From: Zonotrichia leucophrys gambelii
Taxonomy: Eukaryota; Chordata; Aves; Passeriformes; Passerellidae
DNA length: 64,000 nucleotides
Assembly (NCBI RefSeq): GCF_028769735.1
Contig: NC_088173.1
Location: forward strand, 70,368,463-70,432,462
Direction: 5' to 3'
Under the pieces are notes generated by a model. It saw only the letters and a list, made by a program, of their open reading frames with translations, was not told where the DNA came from and made no database searches. Both the position numbers and the translations under genes were made by a program. Positions 12,150 to 24,711 of this stretch are shown one piece after another; within the stretch, counting starts at the first letter, position 1; each line of letters begins with the position of its first letter.

Positions 12150-12310
12150 ATTTTGTAATTGGACAGAAAAGTCCACACTGAGGGCTTTGAGGAATCAGTT
12201 ATTGGGTTAAAAGGGAAAATAATCTAGGTGCCAGTTGTTAATTGGAGAGTTTAGTTTTAAAAGGCCTTGTAACAAGAGGAAGTTTATTGTATTTGCAGGG
12301 AGCCTGGAGA
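12150..12310 (+). mobile_element. LTR family B fragment
   Basis: TAATTGGACAGAAAAGTCCA, CAGTTATTGGGTTAAAAGGG and TTTTAAAAGGCCTTGTAAC match the middle of the 4.9 and 34.6 kb LTRs. Confidence 0.7.
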
Positions 12311-12314
12311 AAGG

Positions 12315-12690
12315 GAGGAATGATGAATCTGACTCCATGTTCTTAGAAGGTTAATTTATTATTTTATGATACTATGTTATATTAAAGAATACTAAACTAT
12401 ACTCAAAAATACAGAAAGGATACTTACTGAATGCTAAAAAGATAATAATGAAAACTCCTGATTCTTTCCAGAGTCCCAACACAGCTTGGCCCTGATTGGG
12501 CAAAGAGTGAAAACAACTCACAGCAGAATCCAATGGAACAATCACCTGTGGGTAAACAATCTCCAAACACATTCCACATGAGCACAACACAGGAGAAGCA
12601 AATGAAATAGGAATTGTTTTCATTTTTCTCTGAGGTGTCTCAGCTTCCCAGGAGAAGAAATCCTGGCAAAGGGATTTTTTAGAAAATATG
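12315..12690 (+). mobile_element. LTR family D copy
   Basis: GAATCTGACTCCATGTTCTT, TTAATTTATTATTTTATGAT and GGTGTCTCAGCTTCCCAGGA align with the better preserved copy at 61,590-61,970. Confidence 0.7.
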
Positions 12691-12697
12691 ATGGTGA

Positions 12698-13254
12698 GAG
12701 TTATGCTGTATTCATTTTCTTAAGTAATGTGTTTAATATAGTTTTAGGCTATAACAAAATGTTAAATAGAAACCATGCTATGTAAGATACTTTTTTTAAA
12801 GAGAGGAATGAAGAACTTGCAGTGAGATAGCAGCCACAGGCCACCTGAATCTTTCAGAGAAAGAGAATTTATTGCTCCATTATCAGGAGAAACGAACTTC
12901 TTCCTGCCTCACTCAGCCCTGAAGATGTTGTCAGGATTCAGAGGAAGAAGTTGACACTGACCAGAGAGAATCCTGTGTTTGAATGGAATTTATGCATCAT
13001 GTATGAGGTGTATGAATATGCAACAGGCTGTTGTTTTTAAGGGTTAATCCTCTGTTAACGTGGGTCCTTTTTCAGGCTTATTTTGCCCAGAAAGAGGTAC
13101 CTGGACTGTCCGTAACTCTTTGTTTTTATTGTCTCATATTGTCCTAATCCTAATTGTCCAAATTATTATTACTCTAATTACATTGCTATTTTTATAACCA
13201 TTTCATTACTATTAAACTTTTAAAATTCTAAAAACAAGTTATTGGCATTCTTCA
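12698..13254 (-). mobile_element. Solo LTR, family A, 3' truncated
   Basis: Inverted family A copy ending GGCATTCTTCA. With the direct copy at 11,558-12,145 it forms a large imperfect inverted repeat. Confidence 0.78.
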
Positions 13255-14385
13255 CACCTCCTGTGGCTGTTGCTGAGCTGGGGAAGTAACAAATATCACC
13301 ACATGGTCCTGGTTTTAATTGCAGCAGGTTCTTCCTCTGTGTCTGCTGAACTTTGCTGCTCCTGCTGTCCCTCTCCTCTCCATCCAGCCAAAACCTGGAA
13401 TTTGCTTTCAGCTGCAGCAGGAAATTCAGCCAGAGGCAGAAGGGAGCCCTGAGACCAGAGCAAAAGAGATTTTTATCCTTTTTGGAGGCTCTCTGTCCTG
13501 GAAGGGTCACACAGGGTTGTTCCATGCCTGCAACAGGAATTCCCAGATTATCCCAGGTATTATCCCAGGATCTCTGGGAGTGACCGTGACATTTGTGACA
13601 AGAGTCATCCCCAGCTGCTTGAAAACTGCAGGAGAAATGGCATTTCTGGCCAAAATGGGGAGCCACAAACCTGCAGGAGAAGCTTTAAGTGCAGTGTGTG
13701 GTGACAAGGAGACATTGCCAGCTGCCAGGACCAACAGGAAGGGATAAAAACCAACACTGATGATCCAAAAAAAAAAATCAACCTGAGGGGTTATTTCAGC
13801 TGCTGGAAGGCCTTGCTCAAGTCCCTTCTCTGAAATGTGCACAGAAATTACAGGGATGCCCCTGGAAGCACTCAAGGCTGGGTTGGATGGGGCTTGGAGT
13901 GATTTGGGAAGGGAGGTTTGGACTCACAGAGAAAGGATTCACAGAGCTGCTTCCTCCTCCAGGCTCAATCTGCTTTTCTGCTTGGTTTTTGTCATCTGTC
14001 CATGTATTTCCCTCCTCCTCTGCTGCCAGGATCTGCACAGCAATTACACCCAGAGCGCTGCAGGCCGTGCTCACCCCTGCCAACACCAGTGCAGGAAAAC
14101 ACAAGTCATTAAAATTAATAACAACCTGCCAGGCACTCAAGACACAGTGAATCAGCAGTGAAACTCAGACCTAAAGGCTGCCCTCGTGGGGCTTGGAAGC
14201 TGAAGAAAGGAGTTTCACATAATTGTGTGTTCATGCTTGGATTTTAATTACATCCACGTGGAGACAGCATTTGTTATTTTATGAGCGTTGCTCTTCGAGG
14301 CACGAATTTGGGATAAGCACAAAAAAAGAGAGGCAGTGAGTTGTCGCACACATTTCTTCATAGAAATCTTTTCTTTGAGATTTGT
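13255..14385. other. Intergenic sequence, no feature recognised
   Basis: Several frames of 70-150 codons overlap here on both strands, but none has exon context or a recognisable motif. Confidence 0.4.
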
Positions 14386-14386
14386 C

Positions 14387-14699
14387 CTTCTTCTGGGAAG
14401 CAAAGAGCCCCAGAAGAAGAATGTAAACAAATTGTTATCAGCTGTTGTGAGATGTAGCAGGTGATCCTGTGATTGGCTCATTTTGCATGTTTCTAACTAA
14501 GGGCCAATCACAGGAGCAGCGCAGGGGAAATTCTTTGAACACAGAACTTTGTTATTCATTCCTTCTATTCTATTCTTAGCATAGCTGCTCTCTGCAACTT
14601 CTTTTTCTTTTTAGTATAGTTATAATGTATTATATATCTTATATCAATAAATCAAGCCTTCTGATCAAGGAACAAGATTCTTGTCCTTCTCTCACCACA
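14387..14699 (-). mobile_element. LTR family D copy, diverged
   Basis: TGATTGGCTCATTTTGCATG, AAGGGCCAATCACAGGAGC and CAATAAATCAAGCCTTCTGA match the inverted family D order. Confidence 0.6.
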
Positions 14700-14733
14700 G
14701 TGACCGTCTAAGGTCGCTGTAATAGTGAGTGAA

Positions 14734-14783
14734 TCCATCCATCCATCCATCCATCCATCCATCCATCCATCCATCCATCCATC
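14734..14783. repeat. (CATC)n microsatellite
   Basis: About 12 uninterrupted CATC units. Confidence 0.95.
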
Positions 14784-15185
14784 ACGTCTGACTGTGATTT
14801 CGAGACCCTGTGCCCATTTACCAGAGGCCAGCTCGCCCCAGGCTGGTAAATTCAGTGTGAAGGCAGCCCTGAGCAGCAGGGTTTGTAAGGAGATCCCAGA
14901 CAGATGCTCAGTAAATCAGGGGACTCACATGATCCCATAAATCAGGATCCTGATTAGGGTCAGAGGCTGCACGTGCTGCACAAAGCGGTGCCCAGCACCG
15001 TGGGAGGACAGCCAGAATTTCTCTCCATGGCAAATTATAAATTACTGGAATGTGCAAAGCCCTTGTCTCAGAGGATGAATAAAATTCCTCCTGGTCTTTT
15101 AGGGATTCTGCTCCCACCTGGAATTCTGTCTCTAGGGGAGGCAGAAAAGAAGTCACTGCTTCTCCAAACACATCCGTGAATGGCA

Positions 15186-15554
15186 TCACAGACATATTTT
15201 ATGAAAAATCCTTTTGCCAGGATCTTTTCTCCTGAGAAGCTGAGAAGTTTCAGCTTCTCCATGTTTTGCTGCTTTGGAATGTGATCTGGAGAATTGTTCA
15301 CCCAGCATGTGAAATTGTTTTTACTTGATGACCAATGACAGCCACCTGTGTCGAGGCTGTGAGCAGTCACAAGACTTTATTATTATTTCTTTCCTTCCTA
15401 GCCTTCTGATGAAATCCTTTCTTCTATTATTTTAGTATAATTTTAATATATCATTTTCTTCTAATATAACATATAAAATAAAATAATAAATCAGCCTTCT
15501 GAAACATGGAGTCAAGATTCTCATCTCTCCCCTCGTCCTGTGAACACCACCACA
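15186..15554 (-). mobile_element. Solo LTR, family D
   Basis: Runs from TCACAGACATATTTTATG to GTGAACACCACCACA, the reverse of the 61.6 kb copy. Includes TCAGCTTCTCCATG and ATAATAAATCAGCCTTCTGA. Confidence 0.75.
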
Positions 15555-16180
15555 GGATGTCACCCACTGGAAGGCACAGCTTGGGCACCAGCTCATCCCA
15601 GGAGAGCCCTGGATGTTGATATTCCAGTGGAAAAGGGAATATGTGATTTATGTGATAAGGAAATATGTGATTTTCACAAACCATTGAGGAAATTCTGATT
15701 TATTGATGCACAGGGTGCCCCTTAAGCCAGGCTCCATGGGCTACCTCAGAATCAGGAATGTGCTGCCTGTCTATAAATATTTGTATAAAATATCTAAATA
15801 AAAATAAATGTAATATATGTATAAATAAATTTTAACAGAAAATAAATAAATATCTTTAATATCCTAATATCTTTATTTTCCTGTTTGTTTTCTTGTTCAT
15901 TTCCTGCTTCCTCCGACAGGAAGAGCTGCAGTTCCCAGTATTTAATTCTGGGCAGGTTAAATCCCTTTGGTGTAATTTCATTATCTTCCCCAGGTACGTG
16001 GAGCATGGAGTTAATGGGATCAGAGCTGTTCTGGCTTAGCCAGGCACAAAAAATGAGAGGAAAATCAACTAAAAAGGTGAATTGGCTGTGGCTGAGCACA
16101 AAAGTGATGCAAACAGCCTCTTAATTAGCTACAAGGATAATGAAATCACTTGGGCAGGGAAGCATGGACATGTGCAATTC
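15555..16180. other. Intergenic sequence with an AT-rich patch
   Basis: Unique sequence with TATAAATATTT-type low complexity at 15,770-15,870. No gene seen. Confidence 0.4.
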
Positions 16181-16184
16181 TGGG

Positions 16185-16385
16185 AATTTTTGTGATGGAA
16201 AAGACCTCAAATCCCACCCAGTCCCACCCCATCCATGGCAGGGACACCTTCACTGTCCCAGGTGGCTCCAAGTCCTGTCCTTGGGCACTTCCATGGATCC
16301 AGGGGCTGCTCTGGGCACCCTGTGCCAGGGCCTGCCCACCCTCACTGGCAGGAATTTCTCCTCCTTTAAACCCTGCCACCCTGAT
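16185..16385 (-). mobile_element. CR1 LINE fragment
   Basis: GGAAAAGACCTCAAATCCCA, CCATCCATGGCAGGGACACC and CCAGGGCCTGCCCACCCTCA are reverse-complement CR1 sequence. Confidence 0.75.
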
Positions 16386-16699
16386 TTTTTAAGTTTTTTT
16401 TCTAACCTTCTGATGTTTATATTCTTGTAAGGAACTTTCTCACACGCTTGATGTAAATAACTCATTGGTTTGCGTTCTTTTATGGAGGAGGAGAAATTTG
16501 GTTTGTGCAGTGTCGTTGGAGGGGTGGCACTGTCACCCTGCAAATCTGTAAATGTTGGAGTCAGAATTAAACTTCCCTCTTTTTTGTCTTAGAAAATTCT
16601 ATGTCTGTGTTTTTCTGTTTTGTGTCCTAAAGTGACAAAACCCAGCTTTAAACTGAAAGTTTCAGGCTCAGCCCTCCCCTTCAGGCAGAAGCAGTGCAG

Positions 16700-17232
16700 C
16701 CCCACTTCAAAATTTCATTTCACTGCATAACATTTCATTTCACTTCATTTAGTTTCAAAAAATCATTTCACTTCATTTAATTCCAGAAAATTTCATTCCA
16801 TTCCATTGCATGCAATTTCATTTCACTTCATTTCACTCACTTAATTCCAGAAAATTTCATTTAATTCCAAGGAATTACATTTCACTTCGTTCCATGCGGT
16901 TTCATTCCATTTCGTGAAATAGAATGGCACTTAAAATTTTATTTTCTTTCACTCCCCAAAATTTCATTTCATTTCATGAAATTGCTTTTCATTTCATTTA
17001 ATACCATGAAACAAAATGAAATTTCCTGTCAGGAAATGAAATTTTGAAATTCCATTTCATGTCATTCCACCAAATTTCCATGCATTTAACTTCATTCCAA
17101 GAAGTGAAATGAAATTTCCTTTCATGAAATGGAATTTCCTTTTATTTCATTGCATTGCACAAAAATTCATTTCATATCATTCCATGAAATTTTATTTTAA
17201 TTTGTTTTGTTCCATTCCATGAAATTTCTTGT
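16700..17232. repeat. Degenerate ATTTCATTTCACTTC array
   Basis: Over 500 bases of interspersed TTTCATTTCA, TTCCATGAAAT and GAAATGAAATTTC, with both orientations mixed, so it can fold on itself. No gene. Confidence 0.85.
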
Positions 17233-18400
17233 GACCTCCAACACTGTTCCTTGAACAACATCCACACAAATTTCAAGGAAAAGGAAAGGTGGAGGAATTC
17301 TCCAAAAGTTCTCATCACCAAATCCAGGAGCAACCAAGCCCTCCAGCACTTTCCAGCAGAAATTCAAAGATTTCTCTTAAAAATAAAGGTGATTTTTGTG
17401 GGGTTTTTTTTTTCAATATTTAGTTTTAAAATCAAATTGTTCATGAACAGTTTGTGCTTCCTTGTCCTGGATTTTCAAACCCTGTCCCCAGCTCTTCATG
17501 GGGTCAGGTTTCAAGGATGCCTCATCTAGAGCATAAAGTTTAAAATCTTTATTTTAAAATCATCTTCAAAACATCTGCAAGTGCCCAGGAACCATAAATA
17601 ATTCTGAATAAGACTGGGAAATACCTGGAAAATGAGGAATTTTGGGCAAAACCCATTGCTGACAGCATTTCAAACCTTGAGCAGAGTCAGCTCTGTGGAA
17701 TGGTGAATTTCAGGTGCATTTTTAGTAATTATTTTTTTTACACTGCATTTTGAAGAATCAGCTGCCAATAGCAATAATTTCCTTTTCCATAATTCACAAA
17801 GTGGCTAATTTAAAAAGCAAAAATATTGTGAATAATTTCAGCCCACGGGCTCAGCGGGATCTTGTGATGCAGAGTGAATTTAATTAATTCTTTATTTTTG
17901 TAAAACAAACACTTTCCTCAATGCCAGCCCTGTGTGGGTCTTGTAGGACCTGAAAATCAGATTTTGCTCTGCTCAATTTCAGCTGCTCTGCCTGGATGGG
18001 TGGGATTAGGAGCAGAAATTTGTTTTTCCAGAGGTAACAGAGCTCAGAGTTCAGCCGGAGATCCAAGACAGGGAACATTTTCCAAACCATTTTTTTCATA
18101 GAATGCTTTTGGACAATTACAAATAAACAATATTTCAATTTAATTTAGCAAGTTGGCTGTGGGAACTTGCTACAGATGGAGCCCAAAGTTGCTTTTTCTG
18201 AAGTATAAAATGAAGTTTTGCCCTTTGCTGAGTGCTTCATGAAGTCACATGTGGGATCTGACATGACAAGGACACGGCACAGGAGCAGAGCAGGGAATTC
18301 AGGATATCACAGAGGCACCTCAGAGCATCAGGGGAAGGAAACAAAGGGGGGAAATTACCCCCAAAATATTTTGGATTATAAAAGGTTATAAGATTATGAA
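17233..18400. other. Intergenic sequence, no feature recognised
   Basis: AT-biased unique DNA; nothing exon-like. Confidence 0.4.
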
Positions 18401-18419
18401 ATTGGTTATTAAAACTACT

Positions 18420-19175
18420 TTTTTTTAATAAATATATAATAATATATTATATATATATTATTTTGACATATATATAATATTTTGATATAGTATAATATGT
18501 AATATATATTATGTATAATGTGTTATGTATAATGTATTGTTATCTAATATATATTACATATTACATATTACATATTACATATTACATATTACATATTACA
18601 TATTACATATTACATATTACACATTACATATTACATTACATATATAATGTATATATATACATTATATATGTAATATATTGCATATATATTGTAATATATA
18701 ATAAAAATATTATATCTATTAAACACTAAATATTATTTCATGTATTACATATTATACATAATATATTATACATTATATGTTATAAGTTATATGTTATATA
18801 TAATAATAATACATTAGATGTAATACAATAGATATTATATTATATTATATTATATTATATTATATTATATTATATTATATTATATTATTATTATTACATT
18901 ACATTACATTACATTACATTACATTACATTAATCATATCAAATCATATCGTATCATATTATTAGAAAATAGCTATATAAAATATATAAATAAAAATGAAT
19001 GTAATATATGTATAAATAAAAAATATAAGAAAATAAATGAATTAAAATGAAAATAAAAATGAAAAAAATTTAAATTTAATAAACAAATAAAATAAGTAAA
19101 ATATTATTGTTGTTTATAATATATATTATATAATTATACACATAATTTTTTATATATATATATATATTTAAAAAA
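18420..19175. repeat. AT-rich microsatellite cluster
   Basis: Contains (ATTACAT)n at about 18553-18625, (TATAT)n, (TTATA)n at about 18837-18890 and (ATTAC)n at about 18893-18930. Confidence 0.9.
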
Positions 19176-20179
19176 CCAAAATCCTTAGTTATAAAAACTA
19201 AGACCTGCTGCCCTTCCACACCTCCTGGATCCCCTCATGGCTGGGAGGGCTCTGCCTGACCCAGCAGTGACACTGGCTGGAAAACCTGGAAATTGCAGAA
19301 ATTTCCTTGCTCGCGGCCAGAGACAGAACTGCAGGAGTCGAGGGCTCCAATTCCCAGTGATTATTTGTGGTTTTTTCTAACATTATAGTAAATATTTGGA
19401 ATATCCAAGGAGTATTTCCTTTTCCAAGGCTAAAGCATCACAGGGCTGTTCCATCCTGTCTCATTTCTGCCATCCACTGAACCTTTCCTGTTGAATTTCT
19501 CCCCAAAAACCCCAAAAGCAGCTCAGGAATTTTGTCAGGTAGCAGAAACCACGAGCTCAAATATGTTCTGGAAGCACACTCCAGGCAGAATTCCCTCTGC
19601 AAATTCCAGCTCTAAAATAATAAATACTGACCCTGCAATTATGGAAGGGAGGGAGGAGAATGATGATTCTACCTCAATCAGGAGGGCTGAAAGATATAAA
19701 AAATTATTCTGCGTACACCTGAGCAATTTCCTAATTACAGAACCAGGAACTGAAGTCACAATTTATCCTGATTTCCAGATTTTGCAGCCTTCTGTAGCAT
19801 GTTTTCAGATGCTTGGTTTATATATATATTAAAAAATTAATATCAGCATATTTCTAGATTTCAATCTTGGTCTGAAATATCACCTCTGAGTCCCTGATCA
19901 ATTCACTGATGCTTGTCCCCTATACATTACCTCACATTTTAAAAACAAAATGTTTTGGTTTTAAACATTTTAAAACAAACATTTTAAAATTCTGTCCCCT
20001 GTAGTTTACCTCACATCCCCTTTCTAAAAACCCTTCATTCCATCCCTTAAAGGTTTTATCCCTCAAATTTTCCCTACTTATCCCCTAATGACCTCAATTT
20101 TAACCCCCAAAATATCACCTATCAATCTCCTCAATTTCACATCAAAGTTTTCATTTTCTCCAGCTGAAATGACTCGGAT

Positions 20180-20245
20180 TTTATCCCTAAAAATGTTCAT
20201 TTTATCCCCAAAATGTTCATTTTATCCCCTAAAATCGGCAATAAA
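20180..20245. repeat. Three-unit repeat (TTCATTTTATCCCC)
   Basis: AATGTTCATTTTATCCCC occurs twice and related text precedes it, directly before the CpG patch. Confidence 0.6.
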
Positions 20246-20560
20246 CGGGACACCCCGCCCACTTGCAGTACCGAGGTTTCGCCACCGGTCGGCAGCACTG
20301 ATCAAAGAAAGCCACTGCGCATGCGCCGCTTCCCTCTGTTCCATCCCACATTTAATTACGAGTGGAACGGGGATTCGGCTTTTGGGGAGGATTTTGGTGG
20401 ATTTACGGGGGTTTTTTTGTTCGTTTTTTGTTCGGTTCGAAGGGGTTTTGTGGGGTTTTATGGGGTTTTTTCGGTTGTAGTACCACTGAGTCAAGGGGGG
20501 CTGCAGTTCCTCATATTCACCACGTGGTGGCAGCAGCGACTGAAGTAAAGCCCCCGTCCC
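20246..20560. promoter_or_regulatory. CpG-rich patch with NRF1-type and CTCF-like sites
   Basis: GCGCATGCGC at 20317-20326 is a perfect NRF1 palindrome. CCACGTGGTGGCAG at 20520-20533 resembles the CTCF core and contains the E-box CACGTG. CpGs are frequent in AT-rich surroundings. It may be a promoter or insulator; the gene served is unknown. Confidence 0.45.
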
Positions 20561-20739
20561 GGACTTATTTTTCTTACTTTTTATTATTTTAATTTATAAA
20601 TACTGAAGTCATATTTGCCCTTTCAAACCCTACGGTTTTATAGAGAGAGCTTTCTTATGTGCTAAAATCCTGTATATCAGACAGCAGACACGGTTTTTGT
20701 TTTAAAAACACTTTTTACCTATATTAATTTTGTCAATAT

Positions 20740-21170
20740 GTAAATATACATATGTATGTGTGTGTGTCTGTGTATATGTATATATATATTTATTTATTTT
20801 TATTAAAATATTTTTAAATATATATGTATTTGTCAATATATAAATATATAAATATTATATATTATATATAATTATATCTATAATATCTGTAAATATATAT
20901 TATATAATATATAATTATTTCTATGATATGTACAATTACATCTATTCTATTTTATTATGTATATAATTATACCTATGATCTATATAACAGATATAGACAT
21001 AATTATATTTTCCATAGCATTTATATGAGATATATATCATATATATAATTACATATTTCTCAATACATAAAATTTGTATTTTTATATAATATATTTATTT
21101 TATAAATATATCTATTTTGTCAATATATAAAATATATATAAATGTATAAAGATGAGGAACTTTAAAAGTT
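20740..21170. repeat. AT-rich (TATATA)n tract
   Basis: Low-complexity A/T with a TGTGTGTG run at about 20757-20770, bounded by (CA)n at about 21180. Confidence 0.85.
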
Positions 21171-21629
21171 TTTGTATTTACACACACACACACTCTCCCA
21201 GTGAGTTTTCAGGCATTTTTGAGGCTGTAAACTTCTTTTTTTGAGCGTCCACCTGCCCCCCTTGATTCTCTACCCATCCTTTCCCTCATGTCACAATGGA
21301 TCTGGAAGTCAAGACGAAAATGCAAAGAGTAAACAGGAAAAACAACTCAAATCTCAATAATTCGATTTACAGTAAAAAATTGTTTACATAAATCCTGCAA
21401 AAACATTCCCCCTAGAGAAATCCTGGATTTCCTTTTGCAGTCACTGAACTGGCACAGCTGTGAACTGATGCCATGAAATTTTTATCTCGAAAATACACAG
21501 TTATCTTTCAAGGACGGATTTTTAAGAAATAAAGAAATTATACTTAAATTATTTTTATTTTTAACTTGATAACTCACTACTTGTGGCTTGCAATGTGAAC
21601 TTTTTTATCTAATTACACAATACTACTTA

Positions 21630-21953
21630 AATCTATAAAGAATAGGGTGAAGAAGGACCAGCTTCTGCCTTTATTTTGGCTATATTTATTCTGCCTATAT
21701 TCCTTATTCTGCCTATATATATATATATAACACAATTTTTATTTTGTTATATATATTACTATATTCTAAAACTTTAAGTTTTCTACTCTGTGATATTACA
21801 CACTTTTATTTAAACAATGCACTCATAATCTTAGTTCTATCGTTTAATTTTGGAAGTCTTCTCTATGGCTTTAAGTTAAATGCAGTGTTCTTTTGGGGGT
21901 CAGTGCCTGTCAGCACAGAAAGTCTAAAATTCTCAGTAAATAGGGTTCCAATA
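21630..21953 (-). mobile_element. LTR family B, partial inverted copy
   Basis: TTTTGGAAGTCTTCTCTATG, GGGGTCAGTGCCTGTCAGCA and AAAGTCTAAAATTCTCAG are the reverse of the family B 5' part. The AT tract at 21.71 kb matches the TATATA stretch in the 5.08 kb copy. Confidence 0.7.
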
Positions 21954-22184
21954 TTTAATAATTTTTTTCTCAAACGGGAATTTTCCAACTTTCCATCCCT
22001 TAATCGCTTCTGCATCTCCTGATCCCTCCAGACTCCTTGAAGAGCCATAAATTTCCAATCCCAAATTTCCAGATGTCCAAAATTCCATCTCCCTTTGGTT
22101 TTAATTGAGGCTGGCTGGGGTTAATTTTGTCAAAATTAACGTTTGGCTGATCGGATGGTGAAAGTAAAAACAATTAAACCAGTG

Positions 22185-22530
22185 CTGGATGCGCTGGGAG
22201 GGTCTCAAAATGCGATTTTTGGGAAATAGAGCGATCCCGGTTCTCCCGAGCATCCCAAATTGGGGATTGCGGGAAGCGCTCCTTGCGCATGCGCGGAGGC
22301 CCCGCCCGGCCGGAATCCACCCGGGATTCACCCGGGATTCACCCGGGATTTGGGCCAGGAGCGGGAAAACGGCCCCGCCCAGGTGGGTCCGAGCCCGGAT
22401 GGCGGCAATCCCACGGGAACAGCCCCGGGAGGAGCCGGGATCGGGAAGCGCCGGCGGCGGCGGCCCCGGACAGGGCCCGGCCCGGCCGCGGACACGGCAG
22501 CGGGAAAGGAGCCTCGGCCCCGAATCCCTC
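22185..22530 (+). promoter_or_regulatory. CpG island, candidate M1AP promoter and non-coding first exon
   Basis: Dense CpG with GCGCATGCGC at 22285-22294 (NRF1), GATGGCGGC near 22399 (YY1-like) and CCCCGCCC boxes. A splice donor CAG|GTGGGT at 22383 could end a non-coding first exon that joins the acceptor at 28774. NRF1 is common at germ-cell and housekeeping promoters. The link to M1AP is inference. Confidence 0.5.
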
Positions 22531-23160
22531 AGGGAAAATCAATCCCAGATCCCTCAGGGAAATTCCGTCCCTGATTCCTCATGGAAATTGTATCCCAAAT
22601 TCCTCAGGGAAATTCTGTCCCAAATCCTTCAGGCAAATTCGGTCCCCAAATCCCTCAGGGAAAATCCGTCCCAAATTCCTCAGGGAAATTCCATCACAAA
22701 TTCCTCAAAGAAATTCGGTCCTGAATTCCTTCAGGGAAATTCGGTCCCTCAGGGAAATTCCACCCCAAATCCCTCAGGGAAAATCCAGCCCCAATCTCTC
22801 AGGAAAGTTTGGTCCCAAATCCCTCAGGAAAATTTGGTGCCAAATCCCTCAGGGAAATTCGGTCCCCGAATCCCTCCGGGAAATTCTGCCCCAAATTCTT
22901 CAGGGAAATTCCATTCCAAATCCCTCAGGAAAATTTGATCCCAAATCCCTCAGGGAAATTCAGTCCCTAATTCCTCAGGGAAATTCCACCCCAAATCCCT
23001 CAGGAAAATTTGGTCCCAAATCCCTCAGGGAAATTCAGTCCCTAATTCCTCAGGGAAATTCCATCCCAAATCCCTCAGGGAAATTGGGTCCCAAATTCCT
23101 CAGGGAAATTCTGTTCCAAATTCCTCTGGGAAATTCCTCTCAAATCCCTCAGGGAAACCC
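22525..23160. repeat. 25-bp minisatellite, about 25 copies
   Basis: The unit is CCTCAGGGAAATTCNGTCCC plus AAATC, starting at the edge of the CpG island. It keeps two + strand frames open, which is why long proline/serine frames appear. They are not genes. Confidence 0.9.
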
Positions 23161-23639
23161 TTGTGAGGGTATTTGGGAGCTGGGAAGTGAAAAACATCAC
23201 CCTCCCGTGGGAGTTGCTCCGTGGGAAGTTAATAATTAGTGCTCATTTCCTCTGTAAATGCAATTAAGGCATCCAAGGGCAGCAGCCTCGGGCACTGTTG
23301 GTGTGGAGCAAATTTGAATGAAAATGTGGGGGAAAACCCAGTTCAGGGATGAAAGGTGCACCTTACAAAACAGAGAGCAGGCAGAGGAGTTTATTCCTGG
23401 TTTTGCTTTAATTGCAGCACCAAAATGCCCCATCAAGGCCCCAGGCTGGGGGCAAAAGCTGGACCTGGTGCTTCCCTCCCCATCCATCCTTCCCACAGTG
23501 TCCAGTGCAGGGAAAATGGATGGCAGCAAGGAGAAATGTGTCTGGGAAACACAGGATGGGGTGTGAGGGAATATATCAGAGCTGCTGGTTTGCCCTGACA
23601 CCCCCTGGGGGCTTGGCCACCCTTCAGGCACACACGGCT
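23161..23639. other. Unique spacer between two minisatellites
   Basis: No gene or transposon recognised. Confidence 0.4.
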
Positions 23640-24350
23640 GTCCCAAGCCCAGTACAGCCCAGTACAGGTGTCCTAATCCCAGTACAGACCAGTACAAATG
23701 CCCTAATCCCAGTACAGCTGTCCTAATCCCAGTACAGCCCAGTACAGGTGTCCCAATCCCAGTACAGGTGTCCCAATCCCAGTACAGCCCAGTACAGGTG
23801 TCCCAATCCCAGTACAGGTGTCCCAATCCCAGTACAGGTGTCCCAGTCCATGTCCAGCTTTCCCAATTTCTGTACAGACTGGTACAGGTGTTCCAATCCC
23901 AGTACAACCCAGTACAGCTGTCCTAATCCCAGTACAGCCCAGTATAGGTGACCTAATACCAGTACAGGTGTTCCAGCCCCAGTACAGACTGGTACAAGTG
24001 TCCTAATCCCAGTATAGCCCAGTACAGCTGTCCCAATCCCTATCCAGCTGTACCAGTCCCAGTACTAGTGTCCCTATCCCTGTCCAGCTGTCCCAATCCC
24101 AGTACAGCCCAGTACAGCTGTCCCTGTCCCAGTACAGCCCAGTACAGCTTTCCCAGTCCCTGTCAAGCTTTCCCAATCCCAGTACAGCCCAGTACAGGGG
24201 TCCCAATCCCAGTACAGCCCAGTACAGCTGTCCCAATCCCTGTCAAGCTTTCCCAGTCCCAGTACAGCCCAGTACAGTTTTCCCAGTCCCAGTACAGCCC
24301 AGTACATCTCTCCCAGTCCCAGTCCATCCCAGCAGAGCTCTCCCAGTCCT
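23640..24350. repeat. 20/30-bp minisatellite (CCCAGTACAG)
   Basis: Units TCCCAATCCCAGTACAGGTG (20) and a 30-base form with an extra CCCAGTACAG alternate. About 27 copies. Confidence 0.92.
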
Positions 24351-24494
24351 TGCAGTGACCTCAAAAGCCAGAGCCACCTCGGCACACCCTGCTGTTCCAG
24401 GTGGGACAGGCCACAGGATTTCCTGTGGGGCAAATTCTGCCTTCCCTTGCTCCCAGGATCCAGCCACCACTAAGGGACTGTTGCTGCCTAAAGT

Positions 24495-24521
24495 TAAAAA
24501 AAAAAAAAAAAAAAAAAAAAC
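24495..24521. repeat. Poly(A) tract
   Basis: About 26 adenines; another run of about 19 lies at 25992. No adjacent retrocopy recognised. Confidence 0.85.
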
Positions 24522-24711
24522 CAAAAAGCAAAACACTACAGGAAATATGAAAATGTCACAGTAAGACTGAAACTTTACACTCTGAGGTCACATCCAGGGT
24601 AAAAGAGTTGAGGTTGTAGGAGCCATGGAGGACAATTCCAGCCCTGGGTGTATCCCAGGATTTTCCCTGCAGCCTCAGTGGTGATTCCCTGCCTGCAGCA
24701 CACGCTGCCCA

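Noticed and set aside
1..22000. Search for retroviral gag, pol or env remnants beside the LTRs
   Set aside because: No frame showed recognisable retroviral protein motifs. All elements look like solo LTRs.
22399..22530. Possible coding exon starting MAAIPREQ in the CpG island
   Set aside because: The frame continues into the minisatellite without a convincing donor and matches nothing known. The GATGGCGGC is better read as a YY1-type promoter element.
22189..23239. Overlapping frames of 250-320 codons starting in the CpG island
   Set aside because: They are carried by a 25-bp minisatellite whose unit length keeps frames open. There is no family motif.
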